64,000 nucleotides of DNA from Imperialibacter sp. EC-SDR9 (GCF_902498805.1 NZ_LR701637.1:310001-374000); one strand, 5' to 3'; positions 1-9,864 are shown, counted from the first letter of the stretch. Notes: generated by a model not told the origin, from the letters alone. Translations and numbers: made by a program.

Positions 1-205
1 TACGGACGGCATTCACATAATTGGCTACCGGAGCCGAAGGAGTTGATAACTCGATGCCGAGCTCTTTCAGTTTTGCTTCCGGATCATAATCCGACGGAGC
101 GCTTACCTGAGCTTTCAATGTATCGGCACCGTCCTTTGTGTTGGAAGTGCCCGGCGAGCAGGCAGTCATAAGCCCCAGAAATCCTATAAACAATAGCTTT
201 TTCAT
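1..205 (-). CDS. RidA/YjgF-family lipoprotein, N-terminal fragment
   Basis: Only the first 68 codons are present; the gene reads off the left edge from a start at 205. Residues 1-16 are a lipoprotein signal ending in the lipobox LMTAC (Cys16), so the protein should be exported and lipid-anchored. After a short acidic spacer comes GIELSTPSAPVANYVNAVR, which matches the N-terminal strand of RidA/UK114-family proteins. Cytosolic RidA deaminates reactive enamine/imine intermediates; an exported lipoprotein version is unusual in placement and its substrate is unknown. The catalytic arginine region lies outside the window, so activity cannot be judged. Confidence 0.7.
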   Translation of the reverse strand, partial: MKKLLFIGFLGLMTACSPGTSNTKDGADTLKAQVSAPSDYDPEAKLKELGIELSTPSAPVANYVNAVR

Positions 206-230
206 ATCATTTAGGTTAGTTGATAATCAA

Positions 231-2747
231 TTATTGACCCACAAAGAAAACAGCGTTAGCAAACAACAGTTTTCCGTTATCCCAAAATGCCCGGAACAAT
301 GGATTGTCAGACATATAGATCACCTGGCCACCGCCCATGCGATCAACGCCAAAAACCAGTGAGTTCTCCAATTCCTTTTGTACCCTGTTGCCAGCAAAAC
401 CACTTACAGGTTTAGCCCCCGTCGGGATATAGGCTACGTTCCAGGCTCCCGACAATTTGCCAAACCTGCTTTCAGCTGTTTTCAAGCTGAAATAGGTGTT
501 TCCGTAGCCATAAGCCAATGGGTGAGTGTTGTCAAGGTTGACCTTGTAAATAGCACCAGGAATAATCCCCTGGATGTCGTTTCTCTCACGATCCGCATAT
601 TTTACATTAGCATCGGCTTCGTCCCATTTTTCCTTCAATTTTTTCAGGGCAGCTTTTTCATCGTCGTCTGCATAGCGTTTCAACGAGTAACCGTCACGAT
701 CGGCAAAGCTGTTAAGTGCACCTTGCACGAGGATCAGTCTTCCGCCGTTTCGCACCCAATCATCAATCTTTTTCATCGAGCCGTCACCCAGCCCGTTGTA
801 TCTTCCGTTTTGGATAATGATCACGTCATAGCCCGACAGGTCAAAACGGCCGAAGTCGTCGGTATCCAAAACACTGATGGGATAGTCAAGCTGACGCTCG
901 AAGAAATGCCAGGTTTCGCCAAAAGCCAAAGAGGAAACCCCGTTGCCGGCTAGCACAGCCACTTTAGGAGCATCGATGTAGTGAACATCACCACTGCCGA
1001 AATCTTTGCCTGAATCGACAAACCCAGTAGTGGTAGCATCCAGCGAACGGCCATATTCTTTGGCAAGGCTTTTTACCAATCCGTCGAAATGGGAAGCATG
1101 TTCCTCGTTGCCCCGACGGGTAATGATAAGCGTACCTCTTTCGTAGCTTTTTCCGCCGATGGAGAATGGTGTTTCAGCATAGCGAACTTTCACTTTGTTT
1201 TTCAGTAGCTGGGCCAAAAACTTCGCATCTTCCAGCGTTTGCCAGCGGGCGATATAAGCGTAGGCTTTGTCGGTTGAAGTCACTTCAGCAGACGGGGCAC
1301 TGTACTTGCCAGTTCCGGGCGTGATTTTCTCGCTTACTGCATAAGCCTTTAGACCTTTGGCGTATGGTACGCCCCAGGCTGTGATATCATAGGTGTTGGA
1401 ATCTTCCACATAAGTGCTTGGCTCAAACAGAATGCTGGCCAAAACGCCTCTCGGCTGATAGCTGCTTACAACCAGGTCGCTGGAAGTTAGATTGAAAGAT
1501 TCTGTGGCCTGCGTTTGATAGTTAAATCCTTTTAGCGGTTTGCCTGCTGCACCCGTTCCATAGGCAATGCCCATGGCATCCAGCCAATTAGCAAGAGCAG
1601 TTAGCTTGTCAGGGTTGTTATCTCCCTTGATCACAAACCCTTTGTATTTGCCAGGAAAGCTGTTGACGTTGTTACTGAAGAACTTCTGGTACTCTTGAAG
1701 TACCTGGCTCTTGTTGGCGACCGTAACTTCCACTGTTGAAACACCATTGCTGTGGTGGTGGGCAATTCTGTCTTTCAATGTTAAAGTATCGCCTTCGGCT
1801 GTAAGTACGCCTAATCCCCCACGTCCACCGCCGCCTTGCTCGTACGTCATGCCAATGGCCCCGTTGTACACAGGGTAAGTGTCACCATAAGAAGGATAAA
1901 GCAAATCAAAGCGCTCCTTGGTAAAGTACAGCCAGCCATTTTGGTCAAAGTATTTGGCGTTGTTTTTACCAATAGTTACCTGGAAGTCATATTGCCATTT
2001 GGTGATCAGCTCGTGGTAGGGCCTGGCCGCCGGTGCCATGTAGTAAGGGCTGTTTACTCCCTGCTCATGAAAATCGACATGGATTTGTGGCATCCACTGG
2101 TTGTAGATTGCAATCCGCTTCTTCGACTCTATCTGTGTCTGCCATGCCCAGTCCCGGTTGAGGTCAAACAGGTAATGGTTGGCCCTGCCACCAGGCCACA
2201 CTTCATTGTGCTCTTTGCTTTGAGGGTCGGGATTGTAATCCTTGTTGCCGTACTGATTATAGTAATTGGCGTAGCGATCTCTTCCGTCAGGGTTAATACA
2301 GGGATCCATGATCACTACACCCTCTTCGAGCCAGGCAGTTTTGTTGGTGACCAACTCGTAAATAGTGGCCATACTGGCTTCCATAGAAACCGACTCATTG
2401 CCATGCACATTATAGCTGAGCCAGATAATTGGAATGTTGGTAGATGGGCTGCCACTTTGCAAACCGGCCCGCTTCAGGTTGTCGGTTCTTATAGTTTCAA
2501 TATTTTGGTGGTTGGTCTCGCTGGTGACGATGGCATAAACCAGCGGACGATCTTCGAAGGTGCGTCCGTATTCTTTGAGGACAACTTTTGAAGAATTGGC
2601 CGCCACGTGCTGGTAATATTCCATTACCCGGTGATGGCGGGTGAATCTTTCGCCGAGTTCGTAGCCAAGAAATTCTTTCGGGCTTTGCACCTGTGCCCAG
2701 GTTTGGGTGCATGCGAGGGACAATAAAATTAGTAGCAACTTTCTCAT
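231..2747 (-). CDS. Secreted M14 zinc carboxypeptidase with C-terminal amidotransferase-like domain
   Basis: 838 residues with a cleavable signal peptide (residues 1-19, ending WAQ). The peptidase domain covers about residues 25-345. HGNE (His115, Glu118) and His227 in VDFHEQG are the expected zinc ligands, NPDGR lies at 152-156, and Glu303 in TYEQGGGG is a likely catalytic glutamate. Residues of about 600-700 resemble a class I glutamine-amidotransferase-like fold (DVIIIQNGRYNG, NGGRLILVQG), a common C-terminal addition in the large Bacteroidota M14 proteins. It probably trims peptides in the periplasm or outside the cell. It lies 87 nt downstream of the ThuA gene on the same strand and 25 nt before the RidA-like gene, so the three may be co-transcribed. 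Confidence 0.9.
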   Translation of the reverse strand: MRKLLLILLSLACTQTWAQVQSPKEFLGYELGERFTRHHRVMEYYQHVAANSSKVVLKEYGRTFEDRPLVYAIVTSETNHQNIETIRTDNLKRAGLQSGSPSTNIPIIWLSYNVHGNESVSMEASMATIYELVTNKTAWLEEGVVIMDPCINPDGRDRYANYYNQYGNKDYNPDPQSKEHNEVWPGGRANHYLFDLNRDWAWQTQIESKKRIAIYNQWMPQIHVDFHEQGVNSPYYMAPAARPYHELITKWQYDFQVTIGKNNAKYFDQNGWLYFTKERFDLLYPSYGDTYPVYNGAIGMTYEQGGGGRGGLGVLTAEGDTLTLKDRIAHHHSNGVSTVEVTVANKSQVLQEYQKFFSNNVNSFPGKYKGFVIKGDNNPDKLTALANWLDAMGIAYGTGAAGKPLKGFNYQTQATESFNLTSSDLVVSSYQPRGVLASILFEPSTYVEDSNTYDITAWGVPYAKGLKAYAVSEKITPGTGKYSAPSAEVTSTDKAYAYIARWQTLEDAKFLAQLLKNKVKVRYAETPFSIGGKSYERGTLIITRRGNEEHASHFDGLVKSLAKEYGRSLDATTTGFVDSGKDFGSGDVHYIDAPKVAVLAGNGVSSLAFGETWHFFERQLDYPISVLDTDDFGRFDLSGYDVIIIQNGRYNGLGDGSMKKIDDWVRNGGRLILVQGALNSFADRDGYSLKRYADDDEKAALKKLKEKWDEADANVKYADRERNDIQGIIPGAIYKVNLDNTHPLAYGYGNTYFSLKTAESRFGKLSGAWNVAYIPTGAKPVSGFAGNRVQKELENSLVFGVDRMGGGQVIYMSDNPLFRAFWDNGKLLFANAVFFVGQ

Positions 2748-2834
2748 ATCAATGTAATGCAGAGTTTGGGTTTACAATTGGAGCCCAAGATAAGAGAAAG
2801 ATAGGAATGGCAAGTTCGGAATTACGCAGGTGGC

Positions 2835-3659
2835 TTACTTGCTGTTGCCCAGCCAAAGCAAGGCGTTGACCACGAGCTGGTTCTGGGGCGGATTGCGAAA
2901 AGTATGCGACAGCGTTTTGTTAGTGCCTCCCTCATAATCGATATCGTTGTGGCCAAAATTGAAATAGATCATGCGGTATTTGGTGTTGGTCCACGCAATG
3001 GGGTAGTAGCCGCTCTGCCAAATCTCATGCTGCTTGGGGCCGGTGCCCAACGGAAAACTTGATGAGTCGACAGATAGCAAAATATCGATATCAGGATTTT
3101 TGGTCAGGTCATTTTCCCACCGGTACCATTCGCTTGGTGACGTTTTGAAAGTGTCGGGTAGGTCTTTTAATGCAGGGTGGTTGGGTGCTTCGTTCCGAAG
3201 AATGGCTGAGGTTGGCCGCCAGGTATTGCTTTTGTACTGACCGGCCCCCAAAAACTCCTCGTGGTACCAGTCCCAGTCCTGATTAAAATCGGAAGGGGTA
3301 AGTGCAAACCCAGCAAAGTGGAAGCCCATCCATGCTCCACCGTTTTTCATGTACTTTTCTAGCGCTGCCCTTTGCTCAGGCGCTTCCGGCCGGGTATCGA
3401 GGAAAATCACGACGGCGTAGTTGGCCAGGAAGTCGTCGTTAAGATTGCTCCAGTTGCTGGTCGAGTCGTAAGTGAAACGGTGCTTAGCTGCCTGTTCTTT
3501 GAACCATGGGTGTGCTTCGCCCACAAAGCTGATATGGGCCTGGTCATTTTTGGCAGTGAAGAAGGAGATGACTTTGAATTCGTGGCTCACTTTCGGAGAT
3601 GAGCAGCTGATTGCCCACAGAATAATACCGCTTAAGATCAGAGCCGAAAACGTCTTCAT
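2835..3659 (-). CDS. ThuA-domain lipoprotein
   Basis: 274 residues. Residues 1-19 form a lipoprotein signal (lipobox AISC, Cys19). The rest matches the ThuA fold, a class I glutamine-amidotransferase-like domain found in Bacteroidota and Planctomycetes next to carbohydrate genes. Visible landmarks are YAVVIFLDTRPEAP, NGGAWMGFHFAG, the HPAL segment, and GHNDIDYEGG near the end. The family is linked to trehalose or other sugar utilisation, but its reaction is not settled. It sits 50 nt downstream of the amidohydrolase on the same strand, in the same run as the DUF1501/DUF1553 block. Confidence 0.85.
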   Translation of the reverse strand: MKTFSALILSGIILWAISCSSPKVSHEFKVISFFTAKNDQAHISFVGEAHPWFKEQAAKHRFTYDSTSNWSNLNDDFLANYAVVIFLDTRPEAPEQRAALEKYMKNGGAWMGFHFAGFALTPSDFNQDWDWYHEEFLGAGQYKSNTWRPTSAILRNEAPNHPALKDLPDTFKTSPSEWYRWENDLTKNPDIDILLSVDSSSFPLGTGPKQHEIWQSGYYPIAWTNTKYRMIYFNFGHNDIDYEGGTNKTLSHTFRNPPQNQLVVNALLWLGNSK

Positions 3660-3709
3660 GGATAAATGCCTTTAGGTATTCTGAATGTTGAAGCTTTTTT
3701 CAAGAAAAA

Positions 3710-5149
3710 TCACCTCACGGGCGGAGGCCCGTCAGGTAAAATGGCTTTGTACACATAATCGCCTCTTTTTTCCAGAAACTCATCTCGCATCGCTTTTCTA
3801 ATCGACTCGTTTTCAAAAAGGTCAACCATTGTTAGTGCTAAGCTTTTAGCGGCGAAAACCATTCCTTTGTGCCCGATCGACATGCCGCCGCAGGCAACTA
3901 CTGCCCACGAATGCCAGGGTGTTCCGATGGCTGCGGTGGTAGCGACAAGCGAAATTTCCGGCGTGATCCAGCTGATGTCAGCCACGTCAGTTGAGCCGCC
4001 TGTGGGAAATTCGGCCGTGGGGTCAATTCCGCCTATGGTTCCGTCCAGGCCTTTTTCGTCCATTTTTACAGCTCTCTGGATGCCTTTCGCAAACGCTATT
4101 TCATCCGCTGTGTAGCTGATCGGCCCAACCAATTGCATGTTTTTGTAAAGCACGTTGGCGCCGGCAATATTTGGCAATTGCTCGTGATAGCCAGAGGTGA
4201 TCGTTAGCTTTGGCGTAACTCCAGCAATCATAGCTGCCCCTTCTCCAATTTCCTGCACCCTTTTATAAACTTCCATCATGCCATCTCTGGTGGCATCCCT
4301 TACATACAAGCCCACCCGGGCGTAGTCGGGCACAATGTTGGGTGCTTCACCGCCCTTTTCGATGACATAATGGATACGAACGGAAGGCTTAATGTGCTCC
4401 CGCAGCATGTTGAGGCCGTTAACAAATGCCTCTACCGCATCCAGCGCACTCCGGCCATTCCAGGGATCGAACGCAGCATGGGCAGCTTGTCCGCTAAACT
4501 CAACTGTTACCTCAATCATTGCCTGACTACTTTGGGTGCTTGCTTTGTTTTCAGCGTCGGGGTGCCAGTCGAGACAGGCGTCCAGGTCGTTGAACAAACC
4601 GGCCCGGGCCATGTAGATTTTTCCTCCAACTGCTTCTTCGGCAGGGGTTCCGTAAAACCGAACCGTTCCCTTTAGCTTTCCGGCTTGTATCAACTCTTTG
4701 ATGGCCAATGCCGCTCCAAGACTGCCGGGGCCAAATAGATTATGCCCACATCCATGGCCCGGAGCACCCTCTACCAAAGGATCTTTGCCAGGCACTGCCT
4801 TTTGTGATAATCCGGGCAAAGCGTCATATTCTCCCATGATGCCGATGATGGGCTTGCCGCTGCCGTAAGAAGCAATAAATGCAGTGGGCATTTCAGCCAC
4901 TCCTCTTTCGACAGTGAAACCCTGTGCTTCCGCATAGTCGGCCAATGCTTTGGCAGACACATTTTCTTTTAAGGCGATTTCTGCTGCCTCCCAGATTTTG
5001 TCGCTGAGATCAATAAGTTCGGAGGAGTGTTTATCCACCGACTCAAGGGCGGTTTTTTTGTTGCTAGAGATTTTTTGCGCCTTTTGACTAAAAGAAACAG
5101 AAGTGCTTAGAAAGGTGGTGAATAGCAAAAGAACAATGCTCTTTTTCAT
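3710..5149 (-). CDS. Secreted M20 amidohydrolase, AbgB-like
   Basis: 479 residues from the ATG at 5149. That start places a good signal peptide (MKKSIVLLLFTTFLSTSVSFSQ) at the N-terminus; the in-frame ATG at 5194 would put 15 unlikely residues before it. Metal-ligand motifs of the M20D/AbgB amidohydrolases are intact: GEYDALPG (Asp109), GHGCGHN (Cys134, His136), the PAEE pair (Glu171/172) and DWHPD (His196). A dimerisation insert occupies about residues 205-310. The family hydrolyses amide bonds such as p-aminobenzoyl-glutamate or N-acyl amino acids; here the enzyme should act outside the cytoplasm. The 20-nt gap to the upstream DUF2231/cytochrome gene suggests one operon. Confidence 0.9.
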   Translation of the reverse strand: MKKSIVLLLFTTFLSTSVSFSQKAQKISSNKKTALESVDKHSSELIDLSDKIWEAAEIALKENVSAKALADYAEAQGFTVERGVAEMPTAFIASYGSGKPIIGIMGEYDALPGLSQKAVPGKDPLVEGAPGHGCGHNLFGPGSLGAALAIKELIQAGKLKGTVRFYGTPAEEAVGGKIYMARAGLFNDLDACLDWHPDAENKASTQSSQAMIEVTVEFSGQAAHAAFDPWNGRSALDAVEAFVNGLNMLREHIKPSVRIHYVIEKGGEAPNIVPDYARVGLYVRDATRDGMMEVYKRVQEIGEGAAMIAGVTPKLTITSGYHEQLPNIAGANVLYKNMQLVGPISYTADEIAFAKGIQRAVKMDEKGLDGTIGGIDPTAEFPTGGSTDVADISWITPEISLVATTAAIGTPWHSWAVVACGGMSIGHKGMVFAAKSLALTMVDLFENESIRKAMRDEFLEKRGDYVYKAILPDGPPPVR

Positions 5150-5214
5150 GATAGGTTGGTTTACCATAGTTATATAAAACAAAGTACCTGACACCGGTGC
5201 TTATTTGTTGGGCT

Positions 5215-7356
5215 CTAGTTCAAAAGGATCTCGTCGATAAACACCCAGCCTGGATTTCCTTTGGCGTCGTGCCAGGCTGGTAGTTTTGCTACAGGCACAA
5301 TGTGAAGTTTGAGCACGGCATATTTTTCCTGAGGCAAATCGAAAGTGTAAAAGGCGGGGCCAACCGGCAGGTTTTGCGATGGCTGTGCTACTTTATTTTT
5401 TTTCCAGAGCTTCAGGTTTTTTTCGTCGTTACCATACCAAATGTCGATGCTGGCCGGAGGCATGATCCAGCCGCCGGTGTTGTTGAGGCTGCTAATTGTG
5501 ATCGACTTTTGGGGCACATTGTCACCAAGGTTGATTTGAACATCCATGGGTTCACCCTGGTAGCCCAGCCAGTTGCCGTCGGTATGAATATTGGTGCCTT
5601 TGATGTGGTCAAAAAGCGCCTGCTCCAGCTTGCCTTTGTATTTTGGATTCGGGGGTGTTAGCAAGCTAACACTGGTAGGGGTAATCGAACTTCTTAGAAA
5701 AGATTTCGAAACTACCTCGCTGCTGTACCAGCCTTCTTTGAAGGCCTTCACTGTAACTATTGTATTGCCGTCCAAAGGAATCCCGTCTTGGTAGATTGGG
5801 GAATTGACACTATCGGGTTCTGATCCATCCAGCGTGTATCGTAGAGTAACTCCGTTGAGATAGTGCTTCACTTTCACTGAAATAGGGTCGGTAAAGAAGG
5901 CATCGTTTCCAACAATGACCGGGGCTGAAAGCTGAATGACAGTGCCCTTGTCGTCGAAACCCGACTCAAAAGAAACATCGGGAAAAGCTTCCAATAGTTG
6001 GCTCACCTCAGTTGCCTCAATGCCTGTATTCCAGATAAAAACTTTACGGAGTGTTGAAAGAGACTTAAGACCGGAAATGCCGGAAGCAGTTACGGCTGTT
6101 CCGGACAGCGATAGCTCTTGTAAATTGGAAAGTTTTGCCAGAGAAGCGAGCCCTTTGTCAGTCACGCCGGTAAAATTGAGATGCAGTTTTTCGAGGTTTT
6201 CAAAAGACACCAGAAGTGGCAGATCCTCGTCTTTTACCGGAATTTTGTTAAGGCTTAGTTCTACAACCTGTGTGCGGATTTTTTCAAGCTCTTTCAGTTG
6301 ATCCGAAGCAAAGGCTTCACTGGAGAAAAAGGTAACGGTGAGTGCCGACGAATTCAGGGCAACCGGACTTATGATCCGATAGTTGGAATTGAGAGCCTCC
6401 ACCAGCTCAGGGTCGGCGGCTTTAAAGTCATAGGCTTTGGTAAGGTTGAATTTTGCCTGAGCTATTTGATAGAGGGGTTGATCCGGCGCTGTTTCGGCTA
6501 CCAAAGTGTGAAAAGAAGCCCCACCGGCAATCCAGGCTTCGATGACTTCTTTTTCTTCATCGGTGAGTTGAGTTTTCCCCTCTGGCGGCATATGTTCTTC
6601 TACCGATTCCGGCAAGTGGATGCGTTTGAGAAGCAGACTGGCTTCATAATTCAGAGAGTCCCACAATAGTCCATTTTTACCGCCGGCCAAAATAGCCTCA
6701 GGGCTTTCCATCACAAGCTCGCCCTTGGCTTTGAGGCTGTTGTGGCAACCCATACATTTTTCCTTGAGAATTGGCTGCACCATATGATCGTAAATTACGG
6801 CCTCAGCGAAAGGAACATCTTCGAAACTTTCGTCGGGCATAACAGGCGCAAGCACAAAATTTTCGCCATGTGTGATATTGGCGCCCTGGTGCCCGGCAAA
6901 GGTGACGAGCGCAACCATGGCTACGGGAATACCTTTCGACAGAATAGGTTGGTGATTGCAGGTTTTCCTGAAAGTGTACCACCCATAGGAAGCAAAGGCA
7001 ATCAAAGCCCCTCCCCACTTGTGCCAGGTTAAACTCCCCTCGGCATACCCGCCCTCCTTTGAGAGCAATAAACCCATGAGTGCTGAAAGGGCGGCCGTAA
7101 AACTTCCCAGAAGCAGCAGGTCGTCGGCACGAAGTGATTCATCAGCTGGTGACTCAGCTGGCGTTTTGCTTACAAATACCAGTAGGGCATAAACAACCAA
7201 CAGCGCTATGGGGAAATGAAGCAGCAAAGGGTGCATTCGTCCCAGTACCTGAAGCCAGGTGGGTGTTGCAAAACTATTTTCGAATGCGAGAAGAAAAGCC
7301 AGCAAGCAGCAGATAAAAAAGCTGCCGTTGGCGATCAGGCCCCTGAGCTTGGTCAT
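5215..7356 (-). CDS. DUF2231 membrane protein with haem c, LRR and discoidin-like domains
   Basis: 713 residues and strongly mosaic. An N-terminal DUF2231-type membrane region (about 1-160, signature MHPLLLHFPIAL) has four hydrophobic helices. A single haem c site CMGCH (Cys201, Cys204, His205) follows, in a planctomycete-cytochrome-like stretch. Leucine-rich repeats span about 330-450. A chitobiase/FN3_7-like repeat containing YTLDGSEPDS lies near 480-550, and the last 150 residues resemble an F5/8 (discoidin) sugar-binding domain. The start at 7356 overlaps the stop of the beta-propeller gene by 4 nt (ATGA), so translation is coupled. The protein probably links surface binding to electron transfer; the substrate is unknown. 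Confidence 0.82.
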   Translation of the reverse strand: MTKLRGLIANGSFFICCLLAFLLAFENSFATPTWLQVLGRMHPLLLHFPIALLVVYALLVFVSKTPAESPADESLRADDLLLLGSFTAALSALMGLLLSKEGGYAEGSLTWHKWGGALIAFASYGWYTFRKTCNHQPILSKGIPVAMVALVTFAGHQGANITHGENFVLAPVMPDESFEDVPFAEAVIYDHMVQPILKEKCMGCHNSLKAKGELVMESPEAILAGGKNGLLWDSLNYEASLLLKRIHLPESVEEHMPPEGKTQLTDEEKEVIEAWIAGGASFHTLVAETAPDQPLYQIAQAKFNLTKAYDFKAADPELVEALNSNYRIISPVALNSSALTVTFFSSEAFASDQLKELEKIRTQVVELSLNKIPVKDEDLPLLVSFENLEKLHLNFTGVTDKGLASLAKLSNLQELSLSGTAVTASGISGLKSLSTLRKVFIWNTGIEATEVSQLLEAFPDVSFESGFDDKGTVIQLSAPVIVGNDAFFTDPISVKVKHYLNGVTLRYTLDGSEPDSVNSPIYQDGIPLDGNTIVTVKAFKEGWYSSEVVSKSFLRSSITPTSVSLLTPPNPKYKGKLEQALFDHIKGTNIHTDGNWLGYQGEPMDVQINLGDNVPQKSITISSLNNTGGWIMPPASIDIWYGNDEKNLKLWKKNKVAQPSQNLPVGPAFYTFDLPQEKYAVLKLHIVPVAKLPAWHDAKGNPGWVFIDEILLN

Positions 7357-8390
7357 GAAACAGGCGTTAGTTTATATGGGTATACCTGGCCGGAATTCCA
7401 CTGGGCTACGTAAAGATTTTCCTCGTCGTCGATACATACATCATGAGGGTAGGCAAAAACGGCATCGGTTTGGAACAACTCCTTTAGCTGACCAGCCTCA
7501 TATTCCGGGGCATTCGCAGCGATGTTGGAAACCACCTTGTCGTTCTTGTCGAGAATCGTTACGAACCCAGATTGCTTCCATGGTTGACTGGCGCTCATAA
7601 GCACGGCTGCATATAAGTAGTCGCCTTTGATAACGGGGCGACAAACCCAGGCTCCAGGAAGGGAAATCGTAGACAGGTATTTTCCATCCAGCGTATACCG
7701 CTTGAAAGCCATTTGCTGGCGGGAGCTGACAACCAGCGATGGATTAGCCGGATCACGGAAATCGATACAAACGCCATGGGCATTGAGGAGGTGAGCATCA
7801 GTTTCGCCCCGGCCACCAAAGTGACGGATGTAGTTGCCTTTGCTGTCGTATTGCACGATGAAGTCTTTACCGTATCCATCGGCCACAAAGATATCCCCAT
7901 TGGGAGCAATGGCGGTTTCGGTAGGAACGTACTCCTCAGCCTTTGTGTATTCGCCTGTTTCTTTTGGATAGTCGAGCGTCAAAAGAACACGCCCGTTCAT
8001 GTCCGTTTTAATTACCTGATGGCGGTTGTTGTCGCAAATGAAGAGCACTTCGGTGCCATTTTCGTCAAACAAAGTGAGTCCATGAGCCCCGGGGTATTCC
8101 GACCCCCATGTTGAAAGTAGCTTCCCTTTTTTGTCGTAGATAATGACATTGTTTTTGGTTTCGTTGGTGAGCAAGAGGATACGGCCTTTGCTGTCCTGCA
8201 CCATTTCATGGCAGTCTTTCACCGGGTATTTGGTGATGTCTGCCTGGCTCCATTTGGTGTCGAGCTTGTAGCGCTTTTTACCATGGCCGAGGATGATGTC
8301 TTGCTTCGGATTTCTGGCTAACAGAGAAGGTCCAGCCATTACAGCCGAAGCGGCAAGGGCACTGTTTTTTACAAAAGTTCTTCTTTTCAT
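7353..8390 (-). CDS. Tat-exported NHL-type beta-propeller protein
   Basis: 345 residues from the ATG at 8390, which places a twin-arginine signal (MKRRTFVKNSALAASAVMAG) at the N-terminus. An in-frame ATG at 8414 adds eight residues and would overlap the DUF1501 stop. Repeats of the kind GTEVLFICDNNRHQVIK, PNGDIFVADGYG and PHDVCIDDEENLYVAQ are NHL/6-bladed propeller strands, typical of peptidylglycine-lyase-like propellers that bind ligands rather than catalyse. It is flanked by DUF1501 (16 nt upstream) and the haem c gene (4-nt overlap downstream). It is probably the periplasmic binding part of this complex or pathway. Confidence 0.83.
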   Translation of the reverse strand: MKRRTFVKNSALAASAVMAGPSLLARNPKQDIILGHGKKRYKLDTKWSQADITKYPVKDCHEMVQDSKGRILLLTNETKNNVIIYDKKGKLLSTWGSEYPGAHGLTLFDENGTEVLFICDNNRHQVIKTDMNGRVLLTLDYPKETGEYTKAEEYVPTETAIAPNGDIFVADGYGKDFIVQYDSKGNYIRHFGGRGETDAHLLNAHGVCIDFRDPANPSLVVSSRQQMAFKRYTLDGKYLSTISLPGAWVCRPVIKGDYLYAAVLMSASQPWKQSGFVTILDKNDKVVSNIAANAPEYEAGQLKELFQTDAVFAYPHDVCIDDEENLYVAQWNSGQVYPYKLTPVS

Positions 8391-8406
8391 TTTTTGGGTG
8401 TTCTTG

Positions 8407-9861
8407 CTAAGCAATAATTCCTTTCACTACCTTTCCGGCCACATCAGTCAATCTGTACCTTCTTCCCAGGTGCTTGTATATCAGCTTCTCGTGATCGAGC
8501 CCCATTTGGTTAAGCACGGTGGCATGAAAATCGTTGACATGAACGGGGTTTTCGGTGATATTATAACCAAACTCGTCGGTTTCTCCGTAGACCATCCCTG
8601 GTTTTATGCCGCCACCTGCCATCCAGATAGTGAAGCAGCGGGGGTGGTGGTCACGGCCATAGTTGTCGCCGGTCAACTTGCCCTGGCAATAATTGGTTCT
8701 GCCAAATTCCCCACCCCAAATCACAAGTGTTTCGTCGAGGAGACCTCTTTGCTTCAGATCCATCACCAGTGCGGCAGACGATTGGTCCACATCTTTGCAC
8801 TGGCCAACAATTTGACCTGGAAGGTTATCGTGGGCATCCCACCCCTGGTGGTAGAGTTGCACAAATCTAACCCCGCCTTCGCTGAGCTTGCGGGCCAGCA
8901 GGCAATTGGCGGCATAGGTACCAGGTATCATGCATTCGGGGCCGTACATTTTAACGATTGACTCCGGCTCATTTTTTAAATTTGTAAGTTCTGGTACCGA
9001 AGTCTGCATTCTATAAGCCAACTCATACTGTTGGATTTTGGCGGCTATTTCCGGATCACCGAACTCCTCGTAGTTTTCCTGATTCAATGCTGCCAGGTGA
9101 TCGAGCATTTTGCGTCGTTCCGCCCGATCCATTCCCTCGGGGTTGTTGAGGTACAAAACCGGATCGTCACCGCTACTGAACTGCACTCCCTGGTGAACGG
9201 AGTCGAGGAAGCCATTGGTCCAGAGTTTGGAATAAACGCCTTGTCCATTTCCTTTTCCTTTTGAAAGCAAAACGCAGAAAGCGGGGAGGTTTTTGTTTTC
9301 ACTTCCTAACCCGTAACTCAGCCATGCCCCCATGCTTGGGCGGTTGCCTACCTGGGCACCGGTCTGGAAAAACGTGAGTGCCGGGTCGTGGTTGATGGCC
9401 TCGGTATAGATACTTTTTACAAAGCAAAGCTCGTCGGCTATGCTGGCGGTGTGGGGCAGCAAGTCGCTGATCCAGGCACGAGACTGGCCGTATTGTTTAA
9501 AGTCGAAAATTGTTCCTGCCAGGGGAAATTTGGACTGCCCGGACGTCATGCCTGTCAATCGCTGACCCTGACGAATCGACTCTGGCAAGTCTTCCCCGTG
9601 CATTTTTTGCAGCATGGGTTTATAGTCGAAAAGGTCGAGCTGAGAAGGGGCACCATTTTGGAAAAGATAAATGATGCGTTTGGCTTTGGGGGCAAAATGG
9701 GGGAGCTGCGCAAAAAGCTCTTCTTCCGGACTAGTGCCTCCCTTGAATAAATCGGGAATCAGCAGTGAGCCCAGTGCAGCACTGCCAATGCCGAGACTTA
9801 GCTTCGAAAGAAATTTTCGCCTGTTTTGGTTTAAGCCGTTTTCCAGTTGTTCTTTTTCCAT
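8407..9861 (-). CDS. DUF1501 protein, sulfatase-like, Tat-exported
   Basis: 484 residues. A Tat signal is present at the N-terminus (NRRKFLSKLSLGIGSAALG, from about residue 13). The remainder is a full-length DUF1501 protein, a member of the alkaline phosphatase/sulfatase-like superfamily. Recognisable segments are FQNGAPSQLDLFDYKP, YHQGWDAHDNLPGQ, VIWGGEFGRT, GRDHHPRCFTIWMAGGG and a late HVNDFHATVL. DUF1501 genes are nearly always paired with DUF1549/DUF1553 genes, as here (3-nt gap). The reaction is unproven; in Planctomycetes such pairs are abundant and suspected to act on sulfated or complex polysaccharides. Confidence 0.9.
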   Translation of the reverse strand: MEKEQLENGLNQNRRKFLSKLSLGIGSAALGSLLIPDLFKGGTSPEEELFAQLPHFAPKAKRIIYLFQNGAPSQLDLFDYKPMLQKMHGEDLPESIRQGQRLTGMTSGQSKFPLAGTIFDFKQYGQSRAWISDLLPHTASIADELCFVKSIYTEAINHDPALTFFQTGAQVGNRPSMGAWLSYGLGSENKNLPAFCVLLSKGKGNGQGVYSKLWTNGFLDSVHQGVQFSSGDDPVLYLNNPEGMDRAERRKMLDHLAALNQENYEEFGDPEIAAKIQQYELAYRMQTSVPELTNLKNEPESIVKMYGPECMIPGTYAANCLLARKLSEGGVRFVQLYHQGWDAHDNLPGQIVGQCKDVDQSSAALVMDLKQRGLLDETLVIWGGEFGRTNYCQGKLTGDNYGRDHHPRCFTIWMAGGGIKPGMVYGETDEFGYNITENPVHVNDFHATVLNQMGLDHEKLIYKHLGRRYRLTDVAGKVVKGIIA

Positions 9862-9864
9862 GGC

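Noticed and set aside
1836-2591. Long open frame (251 codons) on the plus strand inside the M14 gene
   Set aside because: It is antisense to a well-supported peptidase and has no recognisable domain; such frames are common in this base composition.
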